Shown here piece after piece: positions 25,543 through 33,221 of a DNA stretch of 56,479 nt. Source of the stretch: an uncultured Francisella sp. (GTDB lineage Bacteria > Pseudomonadota > Gammaproteobacteria > Burkholderiales > Neisseriaceae); contig CALUCM010000007.1 of NCBI GenBank assembly GCA_943914555.1, forward strand, positions 1 to 56,479. Direction: 5' to 3'. The position numbers and the translations under genes are program-made. The notes under the pieces were generated by a model. That model was not told the DNA's origin, made no database searches, and worked only from the letters and a program-made list of their open reading frames with translations. The stretch's first letter is position 1. Each line of letters opens with the position of its first letter.

Positions 25543-26157
25543 TTATTCCTCTAATATTGAACGATCAAGGGATTGATCATCACTATTTAAAATCATATTG
25601 GTAAGTTCTTCTGTCAGCTTAGGATAGGCTTTTTTATCGATGATGCCGATATTAAGGGCGATACTTAATAACACAACTTGGATGAAAAAAAATAAAAAAA
25701 AGGCCAAGATCCATTGTACGACAACGGTCAATAACGGTCGCTTAGATACTGCGCTTAAACCAAGGCACATAGCAATGATGGAAAATAACTGCACCAGAAC
25801 TACGCCATCATAAAATTGAACTGCCTGAAACACGAGGGCAAGCGAGCCGATGAAAAAAAATAAAGATAAAAAAGAAAACATGCACCGCCAAAGTTGATAA
25901 GTAAGGCGATGAAATAACTGTCGACTAAAAACAGTGGCATAAATACTTAATTGCAGCAACAAAGCGAGATAAAAATAGGTATAGGCATAAGCTGGCGCTG
26001 CAAAAATTTTGATTAATTTAGGATTAGCATAATGAAATGCAACAGGTAATAACAAAAACAATAGGCAAAATAAAGAATATTCATAGTGTCCGATCGCTGA
26101 AAAACGAAGCCTGACCACCATACGCAGATCATCAAAAAACTGAGCTAAACTATTCAT
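25543..26157 (-). CDS. Hypothetical inner-membrane protein
   Basis: I do not recognise this family. The 204-aa product has four to five hydrophobic segments (around 25-42, 50-75, 85-108, 112-132 and 140-165), a basic N-terminus and an acidic C-terminal tail (KLTEELTNMILNSDDQSLDRSILEE) that probably lies in the cytoplasm. The general look (VRLRFSAIGHYEYSLFCLLFLLLPVA) recalls small YIP1-like or DUF membrane proteins, without a motif to prove it. ATG 26157 overlaps the end of folD by eight bases; an ATG at 26166 would add three residues. trxB follows after two bases, which suggests translational coupling on both sides. Confidence 0.7.
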   Translation of the reverse strand: MNSLAQFFDDLRMVVRLRFSAIGHYEYSLFCLLFLLLPVAFHYANPKLIKIFAAPAYAYTYFYLALLLQLSIYATVFSRQLFHRLTYQLWRCMFSFLSLFFFIGSLALVFQAVQFYDGVVLVQLFSIIAMCLGLSAVSKRPLLTVVVQWILAFFLFFFIQVVLLSIALNIGIIDKKAYPKLTEELTNMILNSDDQSLDRSILEE

Positions 26158-27004
26158 TACGCGCATTTGCCGCTAATAAAGTATTATCTAATAAACAAGC
26201 AATGGTCATTGGTCCCACTCCACCTGGTACCGGAGTAATATGGCTGACTTTTTCTATTGCTGCAAAAAAATCTACATCCCCGGCTAATTGGCCATCATCT
26301 AAACGATTAATGCCCACATCCACAACAACCGCCTGCCTTTTAAGCCAATCTGCCTGAATAAAATGTGCTCGGCCCAAAGCTGCAACCACAATATCCGCTG
26401 TTTTTAAAATATCCGGCAAATTGCAAGTTGCACTGTGGCATACAGTAACGGTAGCACGCGCTTGTAATAATTCCAAAGCCATAGGCCTACCTACAATATT
26501 AGATTGGCCAACAATTACCGCATGTTGACCTTTAGGCTTAATACCATATTCTTGTAGCAGCAACATTACACCTTTGGGAGTGCAAGGCCGCAAATTTGGT
26601 CGCCTTAAAGCCAAACGACCAATATTATATGGATGAAAACCATCCACGTCCTTGGCAGGGTCAATTGCTTCTAGCACCTTGTGGCTATCAATATGAGAGG
26701 GCAAAGGCAATTGCACCAAAATACCGTCGATGTTTCTATCATGATTTAACGCCTTAATTAAATCCAACAATTCTTGTTCACTTAAGTGAGAATCTCGCCG
26801 ATAACTCACAGAGCGAATTCCCACCTTAAGACAAGCCTGCTCTTTATTGCGTACATAAATTTGGCTGGCTGGATCTTCACCAACAAGTACCACCGCGAGC
26901 GAGGCTGCTCTTTTTCCCTGAGCAGCTCTTTTTCTACACTGCTGCTCAAGCTCTTGCAATACCTTCTGTGATAAGGCTTTTCCATCCATTAAAATGGCAG
27001 ACAT
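26150..27004 (-). CDS. folD: Bifunctional methylenetetrahydrofolate dehydrogenase / cyclohydrolase
   Basis: FolD (284 aa) interconverts 5,10-methylene-THF and 10-formyl-THF, feeding purines and formyl-Met. The catalytic lysine lies in YVRNKEQACLKVGI, QLPLPSHID and DPAKDVDGFHP are conserved, the NADP Rossmann site is VIVGQSNIVGRPMA, and TPVPGGVGPMTIACLL is the C-terminal signature. It heads the minus-strand unit folD-membrane protein-trxB-folP-ygjP. Its 5' end is back to back with the upstream leader of murU. Confidence 0.97.
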   Translation of the reverse strand: MSAILMDGKALSQKVLQELEQQCRKRAAQGKRAASLAVVLVGEDPASQIYVRNKEQACLKVGIRSVSYRRDSHLSEQELLDLIKALNHDRNIDGILVQLPLPSHIDSHKVLEAIDPAKDVDGFHPYNIGRLALRRPNLRPCTPKGVMLLLQEYGIKPKGQHAVIVGQSNIVGRPMALELLQARATVTVCHSATCNLPDILKTADIVVAALGRAHFIQADWLKRQAVVVDVGINRLDDGQLAGDVDFFAAIEKVSHITPVPGGVGPMTIACLLDNTLLAANARNE

Positions 27005-27131
27005 TACTCCCTCTCTCTATGTCAGACCAAAAAGAAGTTATTCTCTCATTTTTCATCAACTATTTCATCCTTTTGTCTACCATCTTTTATTCTTTTTAAC
27101 TAAAATCTACCTTTTGACAATGCGTTTTACA

Positions 27132-27848
27132 ATGAAAGCGATGATTTTGGCCGCCGGTCGTGGGCAGCGCCTGCGCCCTCTTACCGATACCCTGCCTAAG
27201 CCACTCATCTCTATCGGCAAAGATAGCCTTATTTCTCGGTTACTCAAACAATTAAAACAAGCAGGATTTAATGAAGTGATCATTAACCATGCCTGGTTGG
27301 GTGATTGCCTAGAAAATACTTTAAAAAATGGTTCTGCTTATGGTGTAAAGATTCACTATTCAAGAGAGCATATGCCTGGTTTGGAAACGGCAGGTGGTAT
27401 AAAAAAAGCTTTGCCTTTACTGACCGATCGTAATAACAACTCCCCTTTCTTAGTCGTCAACGGCGATATTTTTACTGATTTTAATCTAGCCAAGGCAAAA
27501 AATATCGGTAAAAAATTATACGATCAACAATTATTAGCACACCTTTGGTTAGTTCCCAACCCGCCTCACCATCCACAAGGGGATTATTCCCTAAAAGATG
27601 GGTTCTTAGCACCTGCTATCCCTAAACAAAGCTATACCTTTTCTGGAATCGGCGTATATCAACCTGCCTTCTTCGATAAGGTGCCTGCACATACCCCTTG
27701 GCGCTTAGCTAATGTTTTTGCACAATATTTTGATCCACCCCGCATTAGTAGTAGTATTTATCACGGTCTCTGGCAGGACGTGGGTAGTTTGCAACGATTG
27801 AAAGAGGTGAAAGCTTGGATTGCTACACACCCTTTAGAAGAAAGTTGA
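27132..27848 (+). CDS. murU: N-acetylmuramate alpha-1-phosphate uridylyltransferase
   Basis: MurU makes UDP-MurNAc from recycled MurNAc-1-phosphate and UTP, bypassing MurA and hence fosfomycin, as shown in Pseudomonas. The 238-aa product begins MKAMILAAGRGQRLRPLT with K of LPKPL. The block NHAWLGDCLE.....GSAYGVKIHYS followed by LETAGGIKKALPLL and FLVVNGDIFTDF separates MurU from RfbA/GlmU relatives. ATG 27132 is used; ATG 27120 would add four residues, and the open frame upstream to 26994 is too long for the family. The kinase AmgK, usually next to murU, is not in this window. Confidence 0.88.
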   Translation: MKAMILAAGRGQRLRPLTDTLPKPLISIGKDSLISRLLKQLKQAGFNEVIINHAWLGDCLENTLKNGSAYGVKIHYSREHMPGLETAGGIKKALPLLTDRNNNSPFLVVNGDIFTDFNLAKAKNIGKKLYDQQLLAHLWLVPNPPHHPQGDYSLKDGFLAPAIPKQSYTFSGIGVYQPAFFDKVPAHTPWRLANVFAQYFDPPRISSSIYHGLWQDVGSLQRLKEVKAWIATHPLEES

Positions 27849-27875
27849 CTTGTTTATTAAAACAAAACCTTCTGC

Positions 27876-27881
27876 TACAAT
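27876..27881 (+). promoter_or_regulatory. -10 element of the 6S RNA promoter
   Basis: TACAAT ends six bases before the deduced 5' end of the 6S RNA. A weak -35-like TTTATT lies 17 bases upstream (27853-27858). Confidence 0.5.
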
Positions 27882-27886
27882 AAGCT

Positions 27887-28066
27887 CCTCCCCTGTGTTG
27901 CGCGTCACGGTGATATTAATCTTTGAACCAATAATATCGCATAAAATGGCTAAATCTCATCTCGTGTGCGCGTCCTGATTTTGATGTGCCTAACTGCTGA
28001 GAGGAGCCGTTTGTTTTGACCACCAGGTTCAAGCGATAATCGCTAACGGCAACTACGGGGGAACCT
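27887..28066 (+). ncRNA. ssrS: 6S RNA
   Basis: 6S RNA binds the sigma70 holoenzyme as an open-promoter mimic. The ends pair: TCCCCTGTGTTGC (27889-27901) is complementary to GCAACTACGGGGGA (28049-28062) with one bulged base, giving the long closing stem. Inside it the 5' arm has TTTGAACC and the 3' arm GGTTCAAG, the conserved GAACC/GGUUC features, followed by CGGCAAC as in other 6S RNAs. About 180 nt is the normal length. The gene lies between murU and tag, and tag starts about 20 bases after it. The assignment rests on motif and pairing, without a covariance-model search. Confidence 0.85.
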
Positions 28067-28085
28067 TTAGTTACAGCAAAATAAC

Positions 28086-28727
28086 ATGATAATGCCCAGC
28101 CAATTACCACGCTGTCATTGGGTAAAAAATGATCCCCTTTGTCTTGCTTATCATGATCAAGAATGGGGTCAGCCTTGCTTTAATGAACAACTATTGTTTG
28201 AAGCTCTGTGTTTAGAAACCCAACAAGCCGGTTTATCTTGGTTGACTGTCCTTAAAAAGCGTGCCGCTTATCGGCAAATCTTTCATCATTTCCAAGCGCT
28301 GGAGATTGTGCGCATATCAGAAGCTGAATTTGCCAACATCTGTACCAATCCTGCACTAATTCGTAATCCTCGTAAACTAAGAGCCATCATAGATAATGCT
28401 CATGCCTATTTGAAATTCATAGAACAACACTCTTTAAAAGATTTTTTATGGCAGTTGCTAGACAACACCCCCCTTATTCATTACCGGCATAGTCATAAAG
28501 AAATACCAAACCATACACCACTATCAACACATATTGCCCAAGTTTTAAAATCTTTTGGCTTTATAGGTCTTGGCCCAACCAGCGTATATGCCTTCATGCA
28601 GGCTGTAGGTTTGGTTAATGACCATTTAGCCAGCTGTCATTTATCTCCTTACTATAAGGAATTTGCTGAGCACGCAAGGCCACTTCATAAGCATAAGCAG
28701 TGTGCATGTCAAAAGCAACCAAAATAA
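28086..28727 (+). CDS. tag: DNA-3-methyladenine glycosylase I
   Basis: Tag removes 3-methyladenine from alkylated DNA. The zinc-site residues are visible as in E. coli Tag: Cys in PRCHWV, His in AYHDQEWG, and His and Cys in NDHLASC. EALCLETQQAGLSWLTVLKKR and FGFIGLGPTSVYAFMQAVGLVNDH are typical. The protein has 213 aa; residues after about 187 are a tail absent from E. coli Tag. That tail lies inside a 113-base overlap with the convergent macrodomain gene. The gene starts about 20 bases after the 6S RNA and might depend on read-through from it. ATG 28092 is an alternative start. Confidence 0.93.
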   Translation: MIMPSQLPRCHWVKNDPLCLAYHDQEWGQPCFNEQLLFEALCLETQQAGLSWLTVLKKRAAYRQIFHHFQALEIVRISEAEFANICTNPALIRNPRKLRAIIDNAHAYLKFIEQHSLKDFLWQLLDNTPLIHYRHSHKEIPNHTPLSTHIAQVLKSFGFIGLGPTSVYAFMQAVGLVNDHLASCHLSPYYKEFAEHARPLHKHKQCACQKQPK

Positions 28728-29175
28728 TACTTGGTGCATAATCGCTAATCATTGCATATGCTTTGATGGTTTTTACTGCAATACTTGCTGCCAAATCAAC
28801 TGGAAAGTGATATATACCAGTACTAATTGCTGGAAAAGCAATCTGTTGGCACTGATAAATGTCAGCCAAGACCATCACCGAATGATAACAAGCAGCAAGC
28901 AAACCTGCTTCATTATTTTTATCATCTTTCCATACTGGCCCTGGGGTATGGATCACATATGCAGAAGGTAAAGCAAAACCTGGAGTAATGCGCGCTTCAC
29001 CTGTATGACAGCCAGTGGGGAAATTTTTCTGACAATAATGCAATAACTCTATGCCAGCTACTTGATGGATAGCACCATCTACCCCCGCACCTCCCTGTAA
29101 AGTCGTATTGGCAGCATTAACTATTGCATCTACCTTTAAGCAAGTAATATCTCCACACCAAATATACCAATCCAT
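28615..29175 (-). CDS. Macrodomain protein, O-acetyl-ADP-ribose deacetylase-like (YmdB type)
   Basis: A 186-aa single macrodomain. The ADP-ribose pocket shows GDITCLKVDAIVNAANTTL, GGAGVDGAIHQVAG, the CHTGEARIT segment and FPAISTGIYHFP. These match YmdB, which hydrolyses O-acetyl-ADP-ribose and ADP-ribosyl groups and also modulates RNase III in E. coli. The last 20 residues or so (after LRAQQ) extend beyond the typical fold. The 3' end overlaps the convergent tag gene by 113 bases, so each gene's tail is antisense to the other. Substrate preference is inferred from the family. Confidence 0.92.
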   Translation of the reverse strand: MDWYIWCGDITCLKVDAIVNAANTTLQGGAGVDGAIHQVAGIELLHYCQKNFPTGCHTGEARITPGFALPSAYVIHTPGPVWKDDKNNEAGLLAACYHSVMVLADIYQCQQIAFPAISTGIYHFPVDLAASIAVKTIKAYAMISDYAPSIILVAFDMHTAYAYEVALRAQQIPYSKEINDSWLNGH

Positions 29176-29190
29176 CCTAGTTTGACCCTA

Positions 29191-29218
29191 AAAAAAAGCC
29201 ATCTAATTTAAGATGGCT
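29191..29218 (-). terminator. Rho-independent terminator of aceA
   Basis: On the minus strand AGCCATCT, a 6-base loop and AGATGGCT form a perfect 8-bp stem followed by seven T. It lies 24 bases after the aceA stop codon and just upstream of the macrodomain gene. Confidence 0.9.
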
Positions 29219-29242
29219 TGCTTATATTTCGATTTTGTCTGC

Positions 29243-30541
29243 TTATTTAAATTGTTCTTCCTCAGTGGAACCAGTAAGAGCAGTAACACTGGATGAACCA
29301 CCTTGAGCAACAGTAGTGACATCATCAAAGTAACCAGCACCAACTTCTTGCTGATGAGACACAAAGGTATACCCTTTTTCACGCGCGGCAAACTCAGGCT
29401 CTTGTACCTTTTCTACATAAGCAGACATACCACGCTGCACATAATCTTGTGCAAGATCAAACATGTTATACCACATGCTATGAACACCTGCCAAAGTAAT
29501 GAATTGGTATTTGTAGCCCATCGCCCCTAACTCTTTTTGAAACTTGGCGATAGTAGCATCATCCAAATTCTTCTTCCAGTTAAATGATGGAGAGCAATTA
29601 TAAGCCAATAATTTACCTGGAAATTCTCTATGAATACCTTCTGCAAATTCTTTTGCTTCTTCCAAAGAAGGTTTGGCTGTTTCACACCAAATCAAATCAG
29701 CATATGGAGCATATGCCAAACCGCGAGAAATTGCTTGTTTAATGCCATTTTTTACTCGATAAAAGCCTTCGGCAGTTCTTTCGCCAGTTAAAAATGGCTT
29801 ATCATTTTCATCATAATCATGGGTAATTAAAGCAGCTGCTTCGGCATCTGTACGTCCTAACAGCACTGTTGGCACCCCCAGCACATCCGCAGCTAACCGA
29901 GCTGCAATAAGTTTTTGCACCGCCTCTTGTGTTGGCACTAGCACCTTGCCACCTAAATGACCACATTTTTTAGCAGAAGCCAATTGATCTTCAAAATGCA
30001 CTCCACCAGCACCAGCTTTGATCATGGCTTTCATCAATTCAAAACCATTTAATACACCACCAAAACCTGCTTCAGCATCAGCCACAATTGGCACGAAATA
30101 ATCAATAAAATCTTTATCTCCCTGTTCAATCCCTTTGGCATGCTGAATTTCATCTGCTCTAGTAAAAGCATTGTTAATGCGCTCCACCACCTTTGGTACA
30201 GAGTCTGCAGGATACAAAGATTGATCAGGAAACATGGTGAAATAGCTATTATTGTCTGCAGCCACCTGCCAACCTGACAGATAAATAGCCTTAATCCCTG
30301 CTTTAACTTGCTGCACTGCCTGACCTCCTGTCAAAGCACCCAAGCAATTAACAAAAGGCGTTTCATTAACCAATTTCCATAACTTCTCTGCTCCATTTCG
30401 CGCTAGAGTATATTCAACCCGTACAGATCCACGCAGACGTTCTACATCTTCTGCACTATAACCACGTTTAATACCTTTCCAACGGGGATTTTCTTTCCAA
30501 TCTTTCTTAATGGCTTCTACTCTTTTCGCACGATCTGTCAT
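29243..30541 (-). CDS. aceA: Isocitrate lyase
   Basis: AceA splits isocitrate into glyoxylate and succinate, the first step of the glyoxylate shunt for growth on acetate or fatty acids. The catalytic loop KKCGHLGGK is at 191-199 with C193. YLSGWQVAADNN, DAEAGFGG and the SPSFNWKK block are conserved. The length of 432 aa matches the bacterial short form. GGAGG lies four bases before the ATG. The gene has its own terminator and an upstream gap of 260 bases, so it is a single unit. Malate synthase is not in the window. Together with Pta it suggests acetate use. Confidence 0.98.
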   Translation of the reverse strand: MTDRAKRVEAIKKDWKENPRWKGIKRGYSAEDVERLRGSVRVEYTLARNGAEKLWKLVNETPFVNCLGALTGGQAVQQVKAGIKAIYLSGWQVAADNNSYFTMFPDQSLYPADSVPKVVERINNAFTRADEIQHAKGIEQGDKDFIDYFVPIVADAEAGFGGVLNGFELMKAMIKAGAGGVHFEDQLASAKKCGHLGGKVLVPTQEAVQKLIAARLAADVLGVPTVLLGRTDAEAAALITHDYDENDKPFLTGERTAEGFYRVKNGIKQAISRGLAYAPYADLIWCETAKPSLEEAKEFAEGIHREFPGKLLAYNCSPSFNWKKNLDDATIAKFQKELGAMGYKYQFITLAGVHSMWYNMFDLAQDYVQRGMSAYVEKVQEPEFAAREKGYTFVSHQQEVGAGYFDDVTTVAQGGSSSVTALTGSTEEEQFK

Positions 30542-30801
30542 ACTGCCTCCATAAATTTTAGTTAGTGATATTCTAGCAACTTAAAATGTATCCCAGAATC
30601 AACTTAGTCTTCTATCAGCAATTCTTAACTGAACCTGATTAGACCAAAGAAAAAACAAGAAATACCGCTCTTTAACTCGGGATGTGGCCAGAAAAACAAC
30701 AGGCGAAAGTATATATAAAAAGAGGGGAAATCTCAAGGCAAATCAATGAATCTCCATAGTTTTACCTGAACAAAATGAGGTTTTGTAATGCCGTAGCTTG
30801 C
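30542..30801. other. Intergenic region upstream of aceA and downstream of hemY
   Basis: About 260 bases. It must contain the aceA promoter on the minus strand, but no convincing pair of boxes stands out. A weak 6-bp hairpin, ACAAAA/TTTTGT near 30770-30786, could end hemY transcription. No ORF or known RNA was recognised. Confidence 0.3.
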
Positions 30802-32016
30802 TTAGTTATTCTGATTTTCTATCATTTTCCAAAGCGCCATCCCTTTTGCACGAGCTTGGTCTGCTTTGGTTTCCTCACCTTGCTCTTCATATAGTTTTGC
30901 TAGAATTTCCCAGGCAGCAACACTAGGCTTAAGGGTAATACTTGACTCTAGATAAGCTTTTGCTTTACCCCATAATTGGTTTTTATAAGCAGTTTTACCT
31001 AAAAACATTAACAATGACGCATTATCAGCCTGGGTGTTTAACCAGTTTTCAATTCTACTCACTGCTTTACGATAATTCTTGGCTGGTAGATGGGCAAGTG
31101 CTTCATCCAGTAAATCTAATAAACAGCTGTTTTGATGAATTGGATAGTGCTCTAAAGCCCAATCGACTGCCTCTTGATAATGAGCCAAAGCATAATAGCG
31201 TTTGCCAATTGCGTTCACCAGCTCTTGGTCCTGTTTTAAAGAGTTGGGCAAATGCCTACTATAGTGTTTTAACTGTTTTGCTGAATAAATTAAAGCAAGT
31301 TTACCCATATAAGCTTTTTTCTCATAATTTTGATATTCTTGCTCTTGTAATATTCCCTTTTGATACAATTGTCTCGCTGCTGCTAATAATCGATCCACAT
31401 CACCTGTTTGTATAGCATGGGCTAGCTCTAATTTCAATAAAGCAGTCAAATGCGGTTGATATTGCTCAATTGCCCGTACGCAAGCTTCAAATTGTGCGCT
31501 ATCACCTTTCTGCACAGCTTCCTTAGCACGTAGTAAATAAGGAAATACTGAATGTGCCACGATTTTAGGTGGTAGTTTAAGTAAATAGCCATTTCGCCTT
31601 TTGAACTGGCCGGTTTCACTGGCCGCAACAGCAGCAATCATCAATAAAGTGGGATGCAAACAGCGAATATAAGAATTAGCCAATAATTCATCACTCAATT
31701 CTAAAGAATGATCATAACGACCTTCAAAAAAAGCCAGTAATAAGTGCTGTAAACTATCAATACCATGCTGTCTATGATGGTGTTGATTGGCTTTGATTAA
31801 ACGCTTAGGAAGGTGGACGACATAACAACACAGACGCGATAAAATATAAACTACAAGTAGTGAAAGTACAAGTATTACAAACAGCCACTGTACACTCACA
31901 GTATAAAGAGTATGCTGCCATAATAAAGTAACGCTGCCTTCTAAATGATTAAATACATCAACACAAGCCACCGCACAAGCAAACAATACAACAATCCATA
32001 GTAAATATCTCAGCAT
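30802..32016 (-). CDS. hemY: HemY protein
   Basis: A 404-aa inner-membrane protein with two N-terminal hydrophobic segments (about 3-18 and 41-68) and a long helical region with tetratricopeptide-type repeats, such as ALAHYQEAVDWALEHYP and LGKTAYKNQLWGKAKAYLESSI. This is the proteobacterial HemY-type protein found next to hemX, not the protoporphyrinogen oxidase also called HemY in Gram-positives. Its molecular role is unproven; recent work links the beta/gamma-proteobacterial protein to coordination of haem synthesis enzymes. It starts five bases after hemX. The usual upstream hemC and hemD are absent. Confidence 0.87.
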   Translation of the reverse strand: MLRYLLWIVVLFACAVACVDVFNHLEGSVTLLWQHTLYTVSVQWLFVILVLSLLVVYILSRLCCYVVHLPKRLIKANQHHHRQHGIDSLQHLLLAFFEGRYDHSLELSDELLANSYIRCLHPTLLMIAAVAASETGQFKRRNGYLLKLPPKIVAHSVFPYLLRAKEAVQKGDSAQFEACVRAIEQYQPHLTALLKLELAHAIQTGDVDRLLAAARQLYQKGILQEQEYQNYEKKAYMGKLALIYSAKQLKHYSRHLPNSLKQDQELVNAIGKRYYALAHYQEAVDWALEHYPIHQNSCLLDLLDEALAHLPAKNYRKAVSRIENWLNTQADNASLLMFLGKTAYKNQLWGKAKAYLESSITLKPSVAAWEILAKLYEEQGEETKADQARAKGMALWKMIENQNN

Positions 32017-32021
32017 AATAA

Positions 32022-33146
32022 TTACTGCTCTTTCTGCTCAGTACTGAGGTGGAGTAATTTCTTATCAGCTAATGACTGATCTAACTGAGATCTATTTGAC
32101 AAGATAGTGGAAGCCGACCTAATTATGCTCTGCTGTTTTTCTTTACGTTGTAAATCATCAATAATTGTCAAAGAAGGTTCAAAGACTGATGCGTTTACAC
32201 GGGAAAAATCGAGTGAAATTAATTTTTCTAAAATATCTAAAAATTTTTGTGTCATCTTACTTTGACCATCAAAATAGACTTTGACAGTATGCTGTACTTG
32301 CTGTAAAGATTCTACGAAAGTATCCCTATGTTGCTGCATCAATGCAACTTTTGCTACCAATAACCTTAATTTTAAATTTTCTCTAATAAAAAAGGCTTGA
32401 TTCGCTGTTACTAGCATCGGATCAATTTTATCCAATTGACGCACTTGAATCTCACTTTTAAGTGTTTGCATAAACTGATCCCATACTCTTTGGTAGCTAG
32501 GCCCTTTTAACATTTTTTTCAGCTGCTTATGATTCTCTTTATTTTGAAAATAAACATCTGCTAAAAAAGGTAAATTATCAACATTCTCTGTCAGAGCCGC
32601 AAACCTCTCCATTAAACTTGACACATCCAATAACGGTGAAGATTTCAACTGCTCAGTCGCCAGGGCAACACTTTGCTTTAAAGGCGCTAGATCTGATTCA
32701 CTAAATTGATCCAAACGCTGCTTTACAAATTCTAAAATACGAAAGGCGTTTTGCACATTATTTGTCGCTAATAATTGCAAATGACCAATATGTAAACCAT
32801 ATTCGATTTCATTTAACAAAAATTGATAACGAACTTTTTCACTATCACTATTTGCGTTAATATTAGATAAGTCTGTAGCAGACATCACTTTAGATCCGTT
32901 AGGCACAGTTTTGGGCACTAAGGGAATGGTTTTTACTGAGTTGTTAACAGGGCCTTGTTGCGTGGCTATCTGTTGTTGTGTTGGTGCAGAAGTAACAACA
33001 AGAGGATGCGCAGCCAATAATACAGCTCTGCAATGTATTAGCCACATAATACCCAGTAGCATAAACAACATCACTAGCGCAAACGACCATAACATTTTTC
33101 TCCATTTATTATTTCTTTCTGATTTGAGCATTTTCTTTTCTGTCAT
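32022..33146 (-). CDS. hemX: HemX-like membrane protein
   Basis: A 374-aa protein with one membrane segment (about 18-37, WSFALVMLFMLLGIMWLIH), a Pro/Thr/Gln-rich linker and a helical, probably periplasmic domain. LNEIEYGLHIGHLQLLATNNVQNAF matches the conserved HemX core (EVEYLLRLA...L....D...A). In related bacteria hemX sits between hemD and hemY. The function is not established; despite old annotations as uroporphyrinogen methyltransferase it has no SAM-binding motif. It is followed by hemY after five bases and lies 75 bases downstream of the galactofuranose locus on the same strand. An ATG at 33131 is an alternative start. Confidence 0.82.
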   Translation of the reverse strand: MTEKKMLKSERNNKWRKMLWSFALVMLFMLLGIMWLIHCRAVLLAAHPLVVTSAPTQQQIATQQGPVNNSVKTIPLVPKTVPNGSKVMSATDLSNINANSDSEKVRYQFLLNEIEYGLHIGHLQLLATNNVQNAFRILEFVKQRLDQFSESDLAPLKQSVALATEQLKSSPLLDVSSLMERFAALTENVDNLPFLADVYFQNKENHKQLKKMLKGPSYQRVWDQFMQTLKSEIQVRQLDKIDPMLVTANQAFFIRENLKLRLLVAKVALMQQHRDTFVESLQQVQHTVKVYFDGQSKMTQKFLDILEKLISLDFSRVNASVFEPSLTIIDDLQRKEKQQSIIRSASTILSNRSQLDQSLADKKLLHLSTEQKEQ

Positions 33147-33221
33147 AGCTTTGCTCCGCCAACCTATCGACTAAACAAAAACCTTGAGTTCTATTCTAAC
33201 ACAAGCGAATTAATGCACCAT

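Noticed and set aside
26994..27131. Longer N-terminus for murU (about 46 more residues)
   Set aside because: The nucleotidyltransferase motif normally starts at residue 1-10 and the extension is low-complexity.
30942..31415. 157-codon open frame on + opposite hemY
   Set aside because: Antisense shadow of hemY; no ribosome-binding site or recognisable motif.
32022..33146. HemX as uroporphyrinogen-III methyltransferase
   Set aside because: Old annotations use this name, but no SAM-binding glycine-rich loop or tetrapyrrole methylase motif is present.
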